Source: Bradyrhizobium sp. LTSP849 (GTDB lineage Bacteria; Pseudomonadota; Alphaproteobacteria; Rhizobiales; Xanthobacteraceae). Taken from it: a stretch of 64,000 bases of DNA. A program made the position numbers and the translations under genes. The notes under the pieces are model-generated. The model was not told the origin of the DNA. It saw nothing but the letters and a program-made list of their open reading frames with translations, and made no database searches. The stretch lies in assembly GCF_000938255.1 (NCBI RefSeq), contig NZ_JYMR01000045.1, positions 124,001 through 188,000 of the forward strand, in the 5' to 3' direction. Below, one piece after another: positions 15,606-25,953 of this stretch; position 1 is the stretch's first letter, and the number at the start of each line of letters is the position of its first letter.

Positions 15606-17051
15606 ATGAAACTGAGCCTGAAGCGCCTGTTTGGGAGATCGATGACCGGGGGATTGGACCTGGCCGAAACGCCCTCTCCGCCTTCGCCGCGATCCGCGGC
15701 GCGGAAGACCGCGCTCGTGTCTCTGGCGCTCGTCCTTGCAATCATCGGTGCGCTTGTCGGCGGCTATTATTTCGCAATGCGACCGGTCACGCTGAAGGTC
15801 GCGGTCGGTCCGGCCAACAGCGATGACATCAAAGTGGTGCAGGCGCTGACGCAAGCCTTTGCGCAGAGCAAAGGCTATGTGCGGCTGCGTCCGATCCAGA
15901 CCGATGGCGCTACCGCCAGCGCCGATCTGCTCGCCGAGGGCAAGGCCGATCTCGCCATCGTGCGCGGCGACCTCGACGTGCCCAAGAACGCGCAAGCGGT
16001 CGCGACGCTGCGCAAGAACGTCGTGGTGCTGTGGAGCGTGCCCGGCAAGGGCAAGAAGAAGGGCGCCAGGATCACCAAGATCGCGCAGCTCGCCGGCCAT
16101 CGCGTCGGCGTGGTCGGCCGCACGCCGGCCAACGTCAATTTGCTCAAGGTGATCCTCCAGCAATACGGCGTCGATCCCGCCAAGGTCGAGATCGTGCAAT
16201 TCCCGGCGAGCGAGGTGGCCGAGGCGATCCGCAGCCAGAAGGTCGACGCCTATCTCGCGGCGGGCCCCGTCAACAGCAAGATCACGTCGGATGCGATCGC
16301 CGCCTCCGCCAAGGACGGCGGCACGCCGTCCTTCCTCGCGATCGATTCCGCGGATGCGATCGCGCAGAACCATCCGGTCTATGAAGCGTCCGAGATTCCC
16401 GCGGGCACCTACGGCGGCTCGCCCGATCGTCCCGAGGACGAGGTCAAGACGATCAGCTTCTCGCATCACATCGTGGCCCGCAAAGGCCTGTCGGACACCA
16501 CCGTCGCGGCGTTCACGCGGCAGCTCTTCGCCGTACGCCAGCAATTGGTGGCGGAATTCCCGATGGCCGCGAAGATCGAAACGCCCGACACCGACAAGGA
16601 TGCCGTGATCCCCGTGCATCCCGGTGCCGCCGCCTTCGTCGACGGCGAGGAAAAGACCTTCCTCGACAAATACAGCGATTACATCTGGTGGACCCTGATG
16701 GCGCTCTCAGCCACGGGCTCGATCGGTGCCTGGTTTGCGGGCTATCTCAAGAAGGACGAGCGCGACAACAACAGCCATCTGCGCGAACGCCTGCTCGACA
16801 TGATCGCGACGGCACGCAAGAGCGAGACGACCGAGGAGCTCGACCAGATGCAGGCCGAGGCCGACGAGATCCTGCGCGACACGCTGCGCTGCTATGATCA
16901 CGGTGCCATCGAGGAAGGCGCGCTGACCGCCTTCAACATCGTGCTCGACCAGTTCCATACTGCGGTTGCCGATCGCAAGGCCGTGCTGTTCAGCATGCCG
17001 CAGAATTTGCAACGCGCCGGCGCGCAATTCCGGGCCGCCAGCAACGCGTAA
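15606..17051 (+). CDS. Membrane-anchored TAXI-type solute-binding protein with a cytosolic C-terminal domain
   Basis: A 481-residue protein. An uncleaved transmembrane anchor spans about 35-57. A TAXI-like periplasmic binding domain covers about 60-355, with LKVAVGPANSDDIKVVQALTQAF, DLLAEGKADLAIVRGDLD and GHRVGVVGRTPANVNLLK. A second membrane helix follows at about 360-381 (WWTLMALSATGSIGAWFAG). The last 100 residues, charged and probably helical, would be cytosolic. Two spans around an external binding domain recall the topology of sensor proteins rather than of a free periplasmic binding protein. No permease gene is adjacent. The ligand is unknown. Confidence 0.82.
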   Translation: MKLSLKRLFGRSMTGGLDLAETPSPPSPRSAARKTALVSLALVLAIIGALVGGYYFAMRPVTLKVAVGPANSDDIKVVQALTQAFAQSKGYVRLRPIQTDGATASADLLAEGKADLAIVRGDLDVPKNAQAVATLRKNVVVLWSVPGKGKKKGARITKIAQLAGHRVGVVGRTPANVNLLKVILQQYGVDPAKVEIVQFPASEVAEAIRSQKVDAYLAAGPVNSKITSDAIAASAKDGGTPSFLAIDSADAIAQNHPVYEASEIPAGTYGGSPDRPEDEVKTISFSHHIVARKGLSDTTVAAFTRQLFAVRQQLVAEFPMAAKIETPDTDKDAVIPVHPGAAAFVDGEEKTFLDKYSDYIWWTLMALSATGSIGAWFAGYLKKDERDNNSHLRERLLDMIATARKSETTEELDQMQAEADEILRDTLRCYDHGAIEEGALTAFNIVLDQFHTAVADRKAVLFSMPQNLQRAGAQFRAASNA

Positions 17052-17157
17052 GAGCGTGCGCGCGTTATCGCTGCGTCACATTGTCTCAATATAGCTTCGG
17101 ACTCCATCGTGACGGCCTCCCGGGCGGGCCGTTTCGCGCGAGATCGAGGCTGTCTCC

Positions 17158-18699
17158 ATGAAGATCAAATTCTCCCGCCGCCGTTTTCTCACCACCAGCG
17201 CCGGCGCGCTTGGCGCGATCGCGATGCCTCATCTGTCGCGCGCGGCCGACCGGCCGGCGGTGACCCATGGCGTGCAATCGGGCGACCTCACCGTCGATGG
17301 CGGCGTGGTCTGGGCGCGCGCGGATCGGCCCGCGCAGATGCTGGTCGAGGTGGCGGCGACGGAATCCTTCAAGGACGCCCGCGCGCTGCCGCCGATCGCG
17401 GCGCTGCGCGAGAGCGACTTCACCGCGAAGATGCTGATCGAGAACCTTCCCAGCGGACAGGACATCTTCTACCGCGTCCGCTTCCGCGATCTTGCCCACA
17501 CTGCGATCGAAGGCGAGCCGGTGGTCGGCCGCTTCCGCACTGCACCGGCCGATCGCCGCGACGTCAGCTTCGTTTGGGGCGGCGATGTCGCCGGCCAAGG
17601 CTGGGGCATCAATCCCGACGACGGCGGCATGTTCGCCTTCTCGGCGATGCGCAAGCACCGTCCGGATTTCCTGCTGCATTCCGGCGACACCATCTATGCC
17701 GACGGCACGATTGCATCCGAGGTGAAGCTCCCCGACGGCAAGGTCTGGAAGAACGTCACCATTCCCGAGAAGGCCAAGGTCGCCGAGACGCTCGACGAAT
17801 ATCGCGCCGCGCACAAATACAATTTCACCGACGACAATGTCCGCGCCTTCAATGCCGAGGTGCCGATCTTCGTGCAGTGGGACGATCACGAGGTAACCAA
17901 CAACTGGTCGCTGTCGAAGGACCTGCCGGCGACCTACAAGGTGCGCGACGTCTCGCTGCTCGCGGCCCGCGCGGGCCGGGCCTTCCACGAGATGTATCCG
18001 ATGCGCGAGAGCATTGTCGAACCGGGCCGGGTCTATCGCCAGATCTCCTACGGCCCGCATCTCGACGTGTTCGTGCTCGACGAGCGCAGCTATCGCGGCC
18101 CGAACGGCGCCAATCTCGAGACGGAATACGGCCCGGCCAGCTACTTCCTCGGGCCGGATCAAATGGCGTGGCTCAAGCGCGGCCTGCTCAACTCGCGCGC
18201 GACCTGGAAGGTGATCGCCTCCGACATGCCGCTCAGCCTCGTTGTGCCGGATACGCCGCAGGGCGGCTCAGAGGCTTTCGCGCAAGGCGACGGGCCGGTG
18301 CGCGGCCGCGAATTCGAGATCGCCGACATCCTGCGCTTCATCAAGATGGCGCCGATCCGCAACACGGTATGGCTGACGGCTGACGTGCACTACACCGCCG
18401 CGCATTATTACGACCCGAACAAGGCGCAGTTCCAGGATTTTGATCCATTCTGGGAGTTCGTCTCAGGCCCGCTGCATGCCGGCACGTTCGGTCCGAACGA
18501 TCTCGACAACACTTTTGGGCCGGACGTGCGCTTCATCAAGGCGCCGGGCAAAGACAACCAGAACCTGCCGCCATCGGCCGGCATGCAATTCTTCGGTCAC
18601 GTCAAGATCGACGGAGCGTCCGGCCAGATGATTGTGACGCTACGCGACCGCGCCGATGTTGCGCTGTGGTCGACCACGCTCGATCCGAAATTCGCCTGA
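17158..18699 (+). CDS. phoD: Alkaline phosphatase D family protein, Tat-exported
   Basis: A 513-residue secreted phosphodiesterase/phosphomonoesterase. The N terminus has a twin-arginine signal (SRRRFLTTSAGALG, residues 6-19), followed by a cleavage region near LSRA. PhoD motifs include HSGDTIYADG, FVQWDDHEVTNNW, DERSYRG and LTADVHYTAAHYYDP, which supply the metal ligands, and a late FFGHVKIDG. It releases phosphate from organic esters in the periplasm or outside the cell, and is classically induced in phosphate starvation, though I saw no clear Pho box in the 100-base upstream gap. A short hairpin, ACGGCC/GGCCGT, lies in that gap. Confidence 0.92.
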   Translation: MKIKFSRRRFLTTSAGALGAIAMPHLSRAADRPAVTHGVQSGDLTVDGGVVWARADRPAQMLVEVAATESFKDARALPPIAALRESDFTAKMLIENLPSGQDIFYRVRFRDLAHTAIEGEPVVGRFRTAPADRRDVSFVWGGDVAGQGWGINPDDGGMFAFSAMRKHRPDFLLHSGDTIYADGTIASEVKLPDGKVWKNVTIPEKAKVAETLDEYRAAHKYNFTDDNVRAFNAEVPIFVQWDDHEVTNNWSLSKDLPATYKVRDVSLLAARAGRAFHEMYPMRESIVEPGRVYRQISYGPHLDVFVLDERSYRGPNGANLETEYGPASYFLGPDQMAWLKRGLLNSRATWKVIASDMPLSLVVPDTPQGGSEAFAQGDGPVRGREFEIADILRFIKMAPIRNTVWLTADVHYTAAHYYDPNKAQFQDFDPFWEFVSGPLHAGTFGPNDLDNTFGPDVRFIKAPGKDNQNLPPSAGMQFFGHVKIDGASGQMIVTLRDRADVALWSTTLDPKFA

Positions 18700-18721
18700 G
18701 GACGACGGCGACGGCGCGCCG

Positions 18722-19120
18722 TCAGCTGCCGCGCGCCCGCAACGCCGCCTCCAGCGCATCGCTGGAGCAAGGCTTTTGCAGGCGCGGTCGCGCTGCGAAT
18801 TGCGGCGGAATGCTCGTCTCCGCGCCGTAACCGGTCACGAACACAAACGGAATCTTCAGAACGACGAGACGGTCGGCGATCGCAAAGCTCTTCTCGCGGA
18901 TCAGCTCGACGTCGAGCAGCGCAAAGTCGGGCGCACGCTTCGTGATCGCCTCCAGCGCCTGCGCGACCGACCCCACGGTGCGCACACTCGTCACGCCAAA
19001 CCCGAGCAGGCGATCCTCGAAATCGATCGCGATGATCGGATCGTCCTCGACGATCAGGACATCGGCAGGACAGTCTGAGCCGTCGGAAAGAGCGGGTGCC
19101 ATCATCGCATCTTGGAACAT
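18722..19120 (-). CDS. Single-domain response regulator (receiver only)
   Basis: A 132-residue CheY-like receiver domain with no output domain. The acidic pair is Asp26-Asp27 (VEDDP), the phospho-acceptor is Asp70 (LLDVELI), the Thr is in FVTGYG and the Lys is in LQKPCSSDAL. Such proteins pass a phosphate to or from a kinase or partner protein. No histidine kinase is in the window. Start ATG 19120 is chosen because frames extending further upstream run across the divergent promoter region. The pattern resembles the FixJ/PhyR-associated single receivers common in rhizobia, but the partner is unknown. Confidence 0.85.
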   Translation of the reverse strand: MFQDAMMAPALSDGSDCPADVLIVEDDPIIAIDFEDRLLGFGVTSVRTVGSVAQALEAITKRAPDFALLDVELIREKSFAIADRLVVLKIPFVFVTGYGAETSIPPQFAARPRLQKPCSSDALEAALRARGS

Positions 19121-19183
19121 GAGGTTTCTCGGATCAGGACTGCCGCGACACGATGCCTGTACCCAGCGCATCGGAGGGTTCCC

Positions 19184-19209
19184 GGAACGAAACCCACCAC
19201 ATCGCCGTT
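19184..19209 (+). promoter_or_regulatory. Candidate EcfG-type (general stress sigma factor) promoter
   Basis: GGAAC at 19184-19188 and CGTT at 19206-19209 are separated by 17 bases. This matches the alphaproteobacterial EcfG consensus GGAAC-N16/17-CGTT. It points toward the Crp/Fnr gene, which starts 73 bases downstream. Confidence 0.55.
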
Positions 19210-19282
19210 CTCTGGTCTGTCCACTTGTGCACACAGGGATCGGACGGAACTCGCTAATGTGAGAGGAGGATGGGAGCTCACC

Positions 19283-20059
19283 ATGGACGCGCGCACCGCC
19301 AAGGCAACCGAGGTCAACACCCGGCCGACGAACAACCTGCTGCGGCGCCTGAACCAGGCGGACTACGCGCTGCTCGCGCCGCACATCACCGTCGATGACG
19401 CTGACGCGAACGAGCTGCTTTACAATCCCGGCGATGATGTCCAGGTCGTCCACTTCCCCTGTGGACCGGCGCTTGCGACGTTTCTCGTTCCCAACGAGGA
19501 CGGACGCGACGTCGAGACCATCCTGGTCGGTCGCGAAGGTGCCGTGGGCGGCATCGTCAGCGAAGGATACTTGCCGGCCTACACCCGCATCGTCGTCAAA
19601 TTCGGCGGCCCATTTGCGCGCATCCACGTCGGCAAGCTGGAAGCCGCCAAGCTGCGCTCGACGTCGTTGCGCCATGTCTTCGCCCGCTACGCGGACTGTA
19701 TGCTGGCGCAAATCTTCCAATCGACCGCCTGCAACGCCATCCACTCGATCGAGCAGCGCACGGCCAAATGGATCTTGGCGGCGATGGAGCGGACGGGCGA
19801 CGAGAACAGCGTGCCGCTGACGCATGAGCAGCTTGCGACATTGCTCGGCGTCGGCCGCAGCTATGCGAGCCGCGTGCTCCAGTCGTTCAAGGCGGAAGGC
19901 GTGCTCGACACGCGACGAGGGTCGATCCTGGTCCGCAACCGCGACGGCCTGCGCCTGCGCGCCTGCCTGTGCAACGACGCCGTGAAGATGCATTTCGAGG
20001 AGGTGCTGCGCGGGGTCTACCCGACCGAGGAGGCGGACCGCAGCTCGGCCCAGGGCTGA
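19283..20059 (+). CDS. Crp/Fnr family transcriptional regulator
   Basis: A 258-residue regulator with an N-terminal cyclic-nucleotide-binding-like beta-barrel (about 20-150; contains VVHFPCGPALATFLVPNEDGRDVETILVGREGAVGG) and a C-terminal winged helix near 180-235 (LTHEQLATLLGVGRSYASRVLQSFKAEGVL). No N-terminal Cys cluster for an iron-sulfur cofactor is visible, so it is not FNR-like in sensing oxygen that way. ATG 19283 has GGGAG upstream. The divergent gene encodes a receiver protein, and a stress-type promoter lies between. A candidate terminator lies downstream. Confidence 0.88.
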   Translation: MDARTAKATEVNTRPTNNLLRRLNQADYALLAPHITVDDADANELLYNPGDDVQVVHFPCGPALATFLVPNEDGRDVETILVGREGAVGGIVSEGYLPAYTRIVVKFGGPFARIHVGKLEAAKLRSTSLRHVFARYADCMLAQIFQSTACNAIHSIEQRTAKWILAAMERTGDENSVPLTHEQLATLLGVGRSYASRVLQSFKAEGVLDTRRGSILVRNRDGLRLRACLCNDAVKMHFEEVLRGVYPTEEADRSSAQG

Positions 20060-20177
20060 CCGGCAGGCTGATTGGACTGGCCATTTGCGGGCCATGGGCC
20101 AGATTAGGCCCGGAACCCTCCCTAAGCCCCGGGGATTCCCGGACAAAATTCAGTCAACCAATCCCGAAAGAACGCAT

Positions 20178-20204
20178 TGTTTTTTGGCGTTTTTTGCCTA
20201 TATT
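20178..20204 (+). promoter_or_regulatory. Weak candidate sigma-70 promoter upstream of typA
   Basis: TTGTTT at 20178-20183 and TATATT at 20199-20204 have a 15-base spacer, shorter than the 17 expected. A hairpin, GCCCGG/CCGGGC (20225-20245), then a T-rich stretch follows, so transcripts from here may be attenuated before typA at 20366. Confidence 0.3.
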
Positions 20205-20224
20205 GCGCTGCAAACGCGCAGGAT

Positions 20225-20256
20225 GCCCGGTCGAGCTGGCCGGGCTTCCTTTTTGG
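20225..20256 (+). terminator. Candidate terminator or leader hairpin before typA
   Basis: GCCCGG pairs with CCGGGC around a 9-base loop, followed by TTCCTTTTT. It could end the Crp/Fnr transcript. The rest of the 20060-20365 gap shows no gene. Confidence 0.45.
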
Positions 20257-20365
20257 GCGTAATAGGCCCCCGTTTTCCACGTTTCCAGCGTTGTCCGAGA
20301 AGAGGTCCCGGCTTGACCGGCGAGATCGCGCTTAACCCATTGTCCGACCGCAAAGAAGCTCACTC

Positions 20366-22192
<1,827 letters not shown>

Positions 22193-22213
22193 CTCGGTCC
22201 ACGCCGCAGTGCC

Positions 22214-22302
22214 GAAGGGTGGGCAAAGCGCAGCGTGCCCACCACTTGAGATCCCGGTCAGCAATGGTGGGCACGGCGCAAGAGCGCCTTTGCCCACCCT
22301 AC
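22214..22302. repeat. Intergenic palindrome, family B copy 2
   Basis: GAAGGGTGGGCAAAGC and GCCTTTGCCCACCCTACG form the outer arms and GTGCCCACCA / TGGTGGGCAC the inner ones. It lies 21 bases after the typA stop. Confidence 0.85.
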
Positions 22303-22407
22303 GAAGTCGGATCACCCGCTCCGGTGCGCAATTGCGCACAAGGCGGGTGATGACGGCTATGCTTGCGGCCGCTTCAGCACGCTCAGCGAACGTGCTAGAT
22401 CCCGCTC

Positions 22408-23655
22408 ATGAGTACCCTTCCCTCCTCCGTCGATGTTGCGATCATCGGCGCCGGTGCAGCCGGCCTCGGCGCAGCCCACGCGCTGTCCGGCTCCGGCCTC
22501 TCCGTGATCGTCCTGGAGGCACGCAATCGCCTCGGCGGCCGCGCCTGGACCGTGCAGGCCTCGCCTGAGGTCAACTTCGACGTCGGCTGCGGCTGGCTGC
22601 ACTCGGCGGACAAGAACTCCTTCGTCACGATCGCTAGAGATCTCGATTTCGAGGTCAACAAGGATTTGCCGCCCTGGCGCGAGCGCGCCTTCGGCACCGC
22701 GTTTCCGCAAAGCGAGCGCGACGATTTCATGCGCGCGATGGACGCGTTCTACGAGCGTCTCTGGCAGGCCGCGCAGAAGGGCAAGGACGAGCCCGCGAGC
22801 CGCAGCCTCGAGCCCGGCAATCGCTGGAATCCCATGATCGACGCCGTCTCGACCTACATCAACGGCTGCGAACTGAAGGACATGTCGACACTGGACTGGG
22901 ACGCTTACGAGGACACCAACGCCAATTGGCGCATCCGCCGCGGCTATGGCGCACTGGTCGCGGCCTATGGCGAAGACTGTCCAGTGGCCTTGAACTGCAA
23001 CGTGACGCTGGTCGACCATTCCGGCCAACGCATCCGTCTCGAGACATCGCAGGGCACGCTGACCGCCGACAAGGTGATCGTCACCGTGCCGACCAATCTG
23101 ATCGCCGATGAAGCGATCCGCTTCTCACCCGCGTTGCCGGCGAAGGTCGATGCGGCAGCCGGCCTGCCGCTCGGCGTCGACGACAAGGTGACGCTGGCGC
23201 TCGACGATGCCGAAGCCTTCCCGAAGGAAGGCAATCTGCGCGGCGCCACCATGCGCACCGAGATGGGCACCTACCACATCCGCCCGTTCGGCCAGCCCTG
23301 CATCGAAGGCTTTTTTGGCGGCACCTTCGCGCGCGAGCTGGAAGACGCGGGCGAGGGCGCGATCGCCGCGCAAAGCATCGACGAAATTGCGGGCTTCCTC
23401 GGTAACGACATCCGCCGCAAGCTGAAGCCGCTGTGCGAGTCGCGGTGGGGCCATGATCCGTTTGCGCGGGGCTCCTATTCGCACGCGCTGCCCGGCCACG
23501 CCGGCGACCGCGCGGTACTGGCCGCGCCGGTGGAGGGACGGCTGTTCTTTGCGGGCGAAGCAACGTCGCCGAACTTTTTCACGACGGCGCACGGGGCGAG
23601 GGACAGCGGAGAGCGGGCGGCTAAGGAAGTGCTCGCGGCTCGCGGCAAGCCGTAA
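22408..23655 (+). CDS. FAD-dependent flavin monoamine oxidase family protein
   Basis: A 415-residue oxidoreductase. The FAD-binding fold has IIGAGAAGLGAAHAL (residues 12-26) then EARNRLGGRAWT. The C-terminal GEATSPNFFTTAHGARDSGERAAKEVL is the flavin-contacting end of the amine oxidase family. It probably oxidises a small amine or a related substrate. The substrate is not recognisable. No signal peptide is visible. The gene converges with the minus-strand DCC operon. The half-copy of family C palindrome near 23663 lies between them. Confidence 0.85.
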   Translation: MSTLPSSVDVAIIGAGAAGLGAAHALSGSGLSVIVLEARNRLGGRAWTVQASPEVNFDVGCGWLHSADKNSFVTIARDLDFEVNKDLPPWRERAFGTAFPQSERDDFMRAMDAFYERLWQAAQKGKDEPASRSLEPGNRWNPMIDAVSTYINGCELKDMSTLDWDAYEDTNANWRIRRGYGALVAAYGEDCPVALNCNVTLVDHSGQRIRLETSQGTLTADKVIVTVPTNLIADEAIRFSPALPAKVDAAAGLPLGVDDKVTLALDDAEAFPKEGNLRGATMRTEMGTYHIRPFGQPCIEGFFGGTFARELEDAGEGAIAAQSIDEIAGFLGNDIRRKLKPLCESRWGHDPFARGSYSHALPGHAGDRAVLAAPVEGRLFFAGEATSPNFFTTAHGARDSGERAAKEVLAARGKP

Positions 23656-23689
23656 CCACACACTCCGTCGCTGCGCTTGCAATGACGGG

Positions 23690-24097
23690 TTACTCGATCA
23701 CCCGCGCTCGCAAATCCGCATCCGGCACGAAGCACGCGTCATACTTGCCAAAGATGCGATAACGGTTGTGTGCGATGAGACTGTACACCGCATTCCGCAG
23801 CGGTTTCGGCACCGCGAATAGCGCCCGTGTCCAGGTCCAGCCAGGGAGATGCGACAGCACGGTCAGCGCAGCGTCTGACTTCATAAACACCCCGCCGCCG
23901 TGAACCACGGCGTTGGTGTCGGGATCATCGGGATCGATGCCGAACGTTTGTGCGAGCTTCGTTCCATAGTCCGACTGAATCGGCGTAAACCGAAACCGCT
24001 TCGCCGTGTCGCGCTGCGCCACGAAGCGCACCCAGCGCGAGCAGAAGATGCAGACGCCGTCGAACAGGATCACGTCGTCGTCGGGCCATTTTTGCAT
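23690..24097 (-). CDS. DCC family thiol-disulfide oxidoreductase (DUF393)
   Basis: A 135-residue protein starting MQKWPDDDVILFDG. It has the family hallmark DGVCIFCSRWV, with Asp13 and a CxxC at Cys16-Cys19, and later a 'GGVFMKSDAALTVL' segment. DUF393 proteins are predicted thioredoxin-like oxidoreductases. Their partners are often DoxX-like membrane proteins, and here the gene upstream is an SDR fused to a DoxX-like domain, 60 bases away. ATG 24097 was preferred over the GTG at 24127. The final gene of a likely four-gene operon. Confidence 0.85.
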   Translation of the reverse strand: MQKWPDDDVILFDGVCIFCSRWVRFVAQRDTAKRFRFTPIQSDYGTKLAQTFGIDPDDPDTNAVVHGGGVFMKSDAALTVLSHLPGWTWTRALFAVPKPLRNAVYSLIAHNRYRIFGKYDACFVPDADLRARVIE

Positions 24098-24157
24098 CAG
24101 ACTCTCTTTTTGACACGTTTTCTTCACGCGAACCGGGATCCACTTCGCTCGAAAACG

Positions 24158-25477
24158 CTATCGATTATCCAGCATCAGAAGCGCGGCGAGCATCAGTACG
24201 ATGGCCGGGCCCGTCTTTACCAGCGCGCCGAGCGGCTCGATCCAGAGGTCCGGCGTCAGGATCGCCGCACCCGCCATATAGCCGAGCGAGGCAATAATGC
24301 CAGCGACGAGCCCGATCGCCGCGGTGCGGCGGAAGGCGATCAGGCCGCCGATGCTCATGTCCATCAGGCTGGTGCCGATGGTGATGGGATCGACCAGTGC
24401 CGGCGGAAAGCCGTGTGCGCTCAAGATGCCGGCGGCGGCGCGGTAGGATACGAACAGTGCGATAAAGCCGGAGACGGCCCAGAACGCGACCAGGCTCGCG
24501 AAGATCAGCGCCTTGATCAGGAACAACCGCGCGAACCATTTGTCCTGGATGGTCGCGGGATGACGCCCAATCGTCTCCGCCAGCGTCTTCGGCGCAATGC
24601 CGGTGGCGGCGATCCACGTCGAGGGATCGCCGGTGACGCCACGGCGCAGCTCGGCGATCGCGGTGGTGCGCATCGGCGGCATCCAGCCGAGATAGTTGGC
24701 GAAATCGCCGATCTTCGCGCCGAGATCGAGCATCAAGGTCGGCATCGCGATGCGCGGCCAACCTGCGGTGCCGAACGCGAAGCGAAACTGCTTGATGACA
24801 CCGGCCATGGTAACCGGCTCGGACTGCATCAAGTCCCAGCTCACGGCTTTCACGGAGCCGTCGTCGGTATCACGCGCAGCGAGCCAGGCGATGGTGGCGG
24901 CGATGTCCTCGACCGCGACGGGCTGAAACGGCGTCGCCATCTCCTTGTTCGGCAGATCGAGCGGGAACGCGGCAAGCGCGCGCAGCATGGCGCTGCCGCC
25001 ATAGGCTGACGGTGCGACCACAAAGCCAGGGCGCAGGATGGCGTGGGGAATGCGGGATGCCGTGATCAGACGCTCGGCCTCGCGCTTGGTCGTGGCGAAC
25101 GCAGTGCGATCCGCCTCCGCTGTTCCAGGGATCGAGATGTGCACCAACCGGATCGCACGGCCGCTGTCCGCGATCGCCTGAAGCAGCCGTGCCACGAAAT
25201 CGCGGTGCACGGCATTGGTGTCGCTACCGGGGCCGTCCTGGAGCACGCCGAGGCAGTTGACGACAACGTCCACCGCATGTTCGCTCAGAAGGCGCGTCAG
25301 CGCGGCCGCATCGAGGGAGAGGAGCGGCAGTGCGATATCGAGCGCGCTCATCCTCTGCGCCGGCGACAGGCTTCGTGCGACGCCGACGACACGAAAGCCT
25401 CGTATGCGCAAATCGTCGGTGACGAAGCGCCCGATCAGGCCGGAGGCGCCGAGCACCAAAATGGTTCGCTGGTCCAT
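24158..25477 (-). CDS. SDR NAD(P)-binding protein fused to a DoxX-like membrane domain
   Basis: A 439-residue fusion. Residues 1-280 are an atypical SDR/epimerase-like Rossmann domain, with LGASGLIG at residues 9-16, RLVHISI and ILRPGFVVAPSAYGGSAMLR. Residues about 305-439 hold four hydrophobic spans with a DoxX-like pattern (SLMDMSIGGLIAFR). The soluble part resembles NmrA-type regulatory or ubiquinone-related SDRs. The fused membrane part suggests a reductase tied to membrane quinones or oxidative stress. ATG 25477 has GAGGGA upstream, and an upstream GTG gives a 4-residue longer form. It follows the DUF2269 gene by 8 bases. Confidence 0.85.
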   Translation of the reverse strand: MDQRTILVLGASGLIGRFVTDDLRIRGFRVVGVARSLSPAQRMSALDIALPLLSLDAAALTRLLSEHAVDVVVNCLGVLQDGPGSDTNAVHRDFVARLLQAIADSGRAIRLVHISIPGTAEADRTAFATTKREAERLITASRIPHAILRPGFVVAPSAYGGSAMLRALAAFPLDLPNKEMATPFQPVAVEDIAATIAWLAARDTDDGSVKAVSWDLMQSEPVTMAGVIKQFRFAFGTAGWPRIAMPTLMLDLGAKIGDFANYLGWMPPMRTTAIAELRRGVTGDPSTWIAATGIAPKTLAETIGRHPATIQDKWFARLFLIKALIFASLVAFWAVSGFIALFVSYRAAAGILSAHGFPPALVDPITIGTSLMDMSIGGLIAFRRTAAIGLVAGIIASLGYMAGAAILTPDLWIEPLGALVKTGPAIVLMLAALLMLDNR

Positions 25478-25485
25478 CGCTTCCC

Positions 25486-25953
25486 TCACAACGGTTTTGC
25501 GATCATCAGCCAGAGGATCAGCATGGTTGCGCCGAAGCCGGGGAAGCCGAACGCGAACCAGCGGCGATACAGCACGAAATAACGCTCCGGCAGAGCCACG
25601 CGCTGCTCGGCGGCCTTGCGCGCGAGATTGCGCATCTCGATCTGCATGAAGACGACAGGAATCCAGAACAGGCCGGCGATGGCGTAGAGCACTAGCGAGG
25701 CGAGCAGCCAGCGCTCGGTGATATCAGTGGCCGAAAGCATCATCAGCAGGCCGCCCGTGACCGGCTGCAAGATCACGGCCGACAGCGTGAAGATCGCATC
25801 CGCGATCACCACCACCGAGGCGGTGCGCGCGATGAACGCCGCATCGTGCGTGCGATGCGCCATCAGCATGAAGAAGGCGATACCGGTTCCGGTGCCGAGG
25901 ATGACGATGGCGCCGAGCACATGCAGATATTTGACCAGGAAATACAGCGTCAT
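25486..25953 (-). CDS. DUF2269 family integral membrane protein
   Basis: A 155-residue protein with four hydrophobic segments. It starts MTLYFLVKYLHVLGAIVILGTGTGIAFFMLMA, which is a DUF2269 signature including conserved His and Gly, and has RWLLASLVLYAIAGLFWIPVVFMQIEM in the middle. The His residues in the first helix and the repeated pattern might bind a haem or metal, but this is inference. It overlaps the upstream hydrolase stop by four bases (ATGA) and is followed by the SDR-DoxX gene, so translation is probably coupled. Confidence 0.85.
   Translation of the reverse strand: MTLYFLVKYLHVLGAIVILGTGTGIAFFMLMAHRTHDAAFIARTASVVVIADAIFTLSAVILQPVTGGLLMMLSATDITERWLLASLVLYAIAGLFWIPVVFMQIEMRNLARKAAEQRVALPERYFVLYRRWFAFGFPGFGATMLILWLMIAKPL

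Noticed and set aside
19121..20146. Upstream extension of the receiver-protein frame
   Set aside because: It is antisense to the Crp/Fnr gene and not receiver-like.
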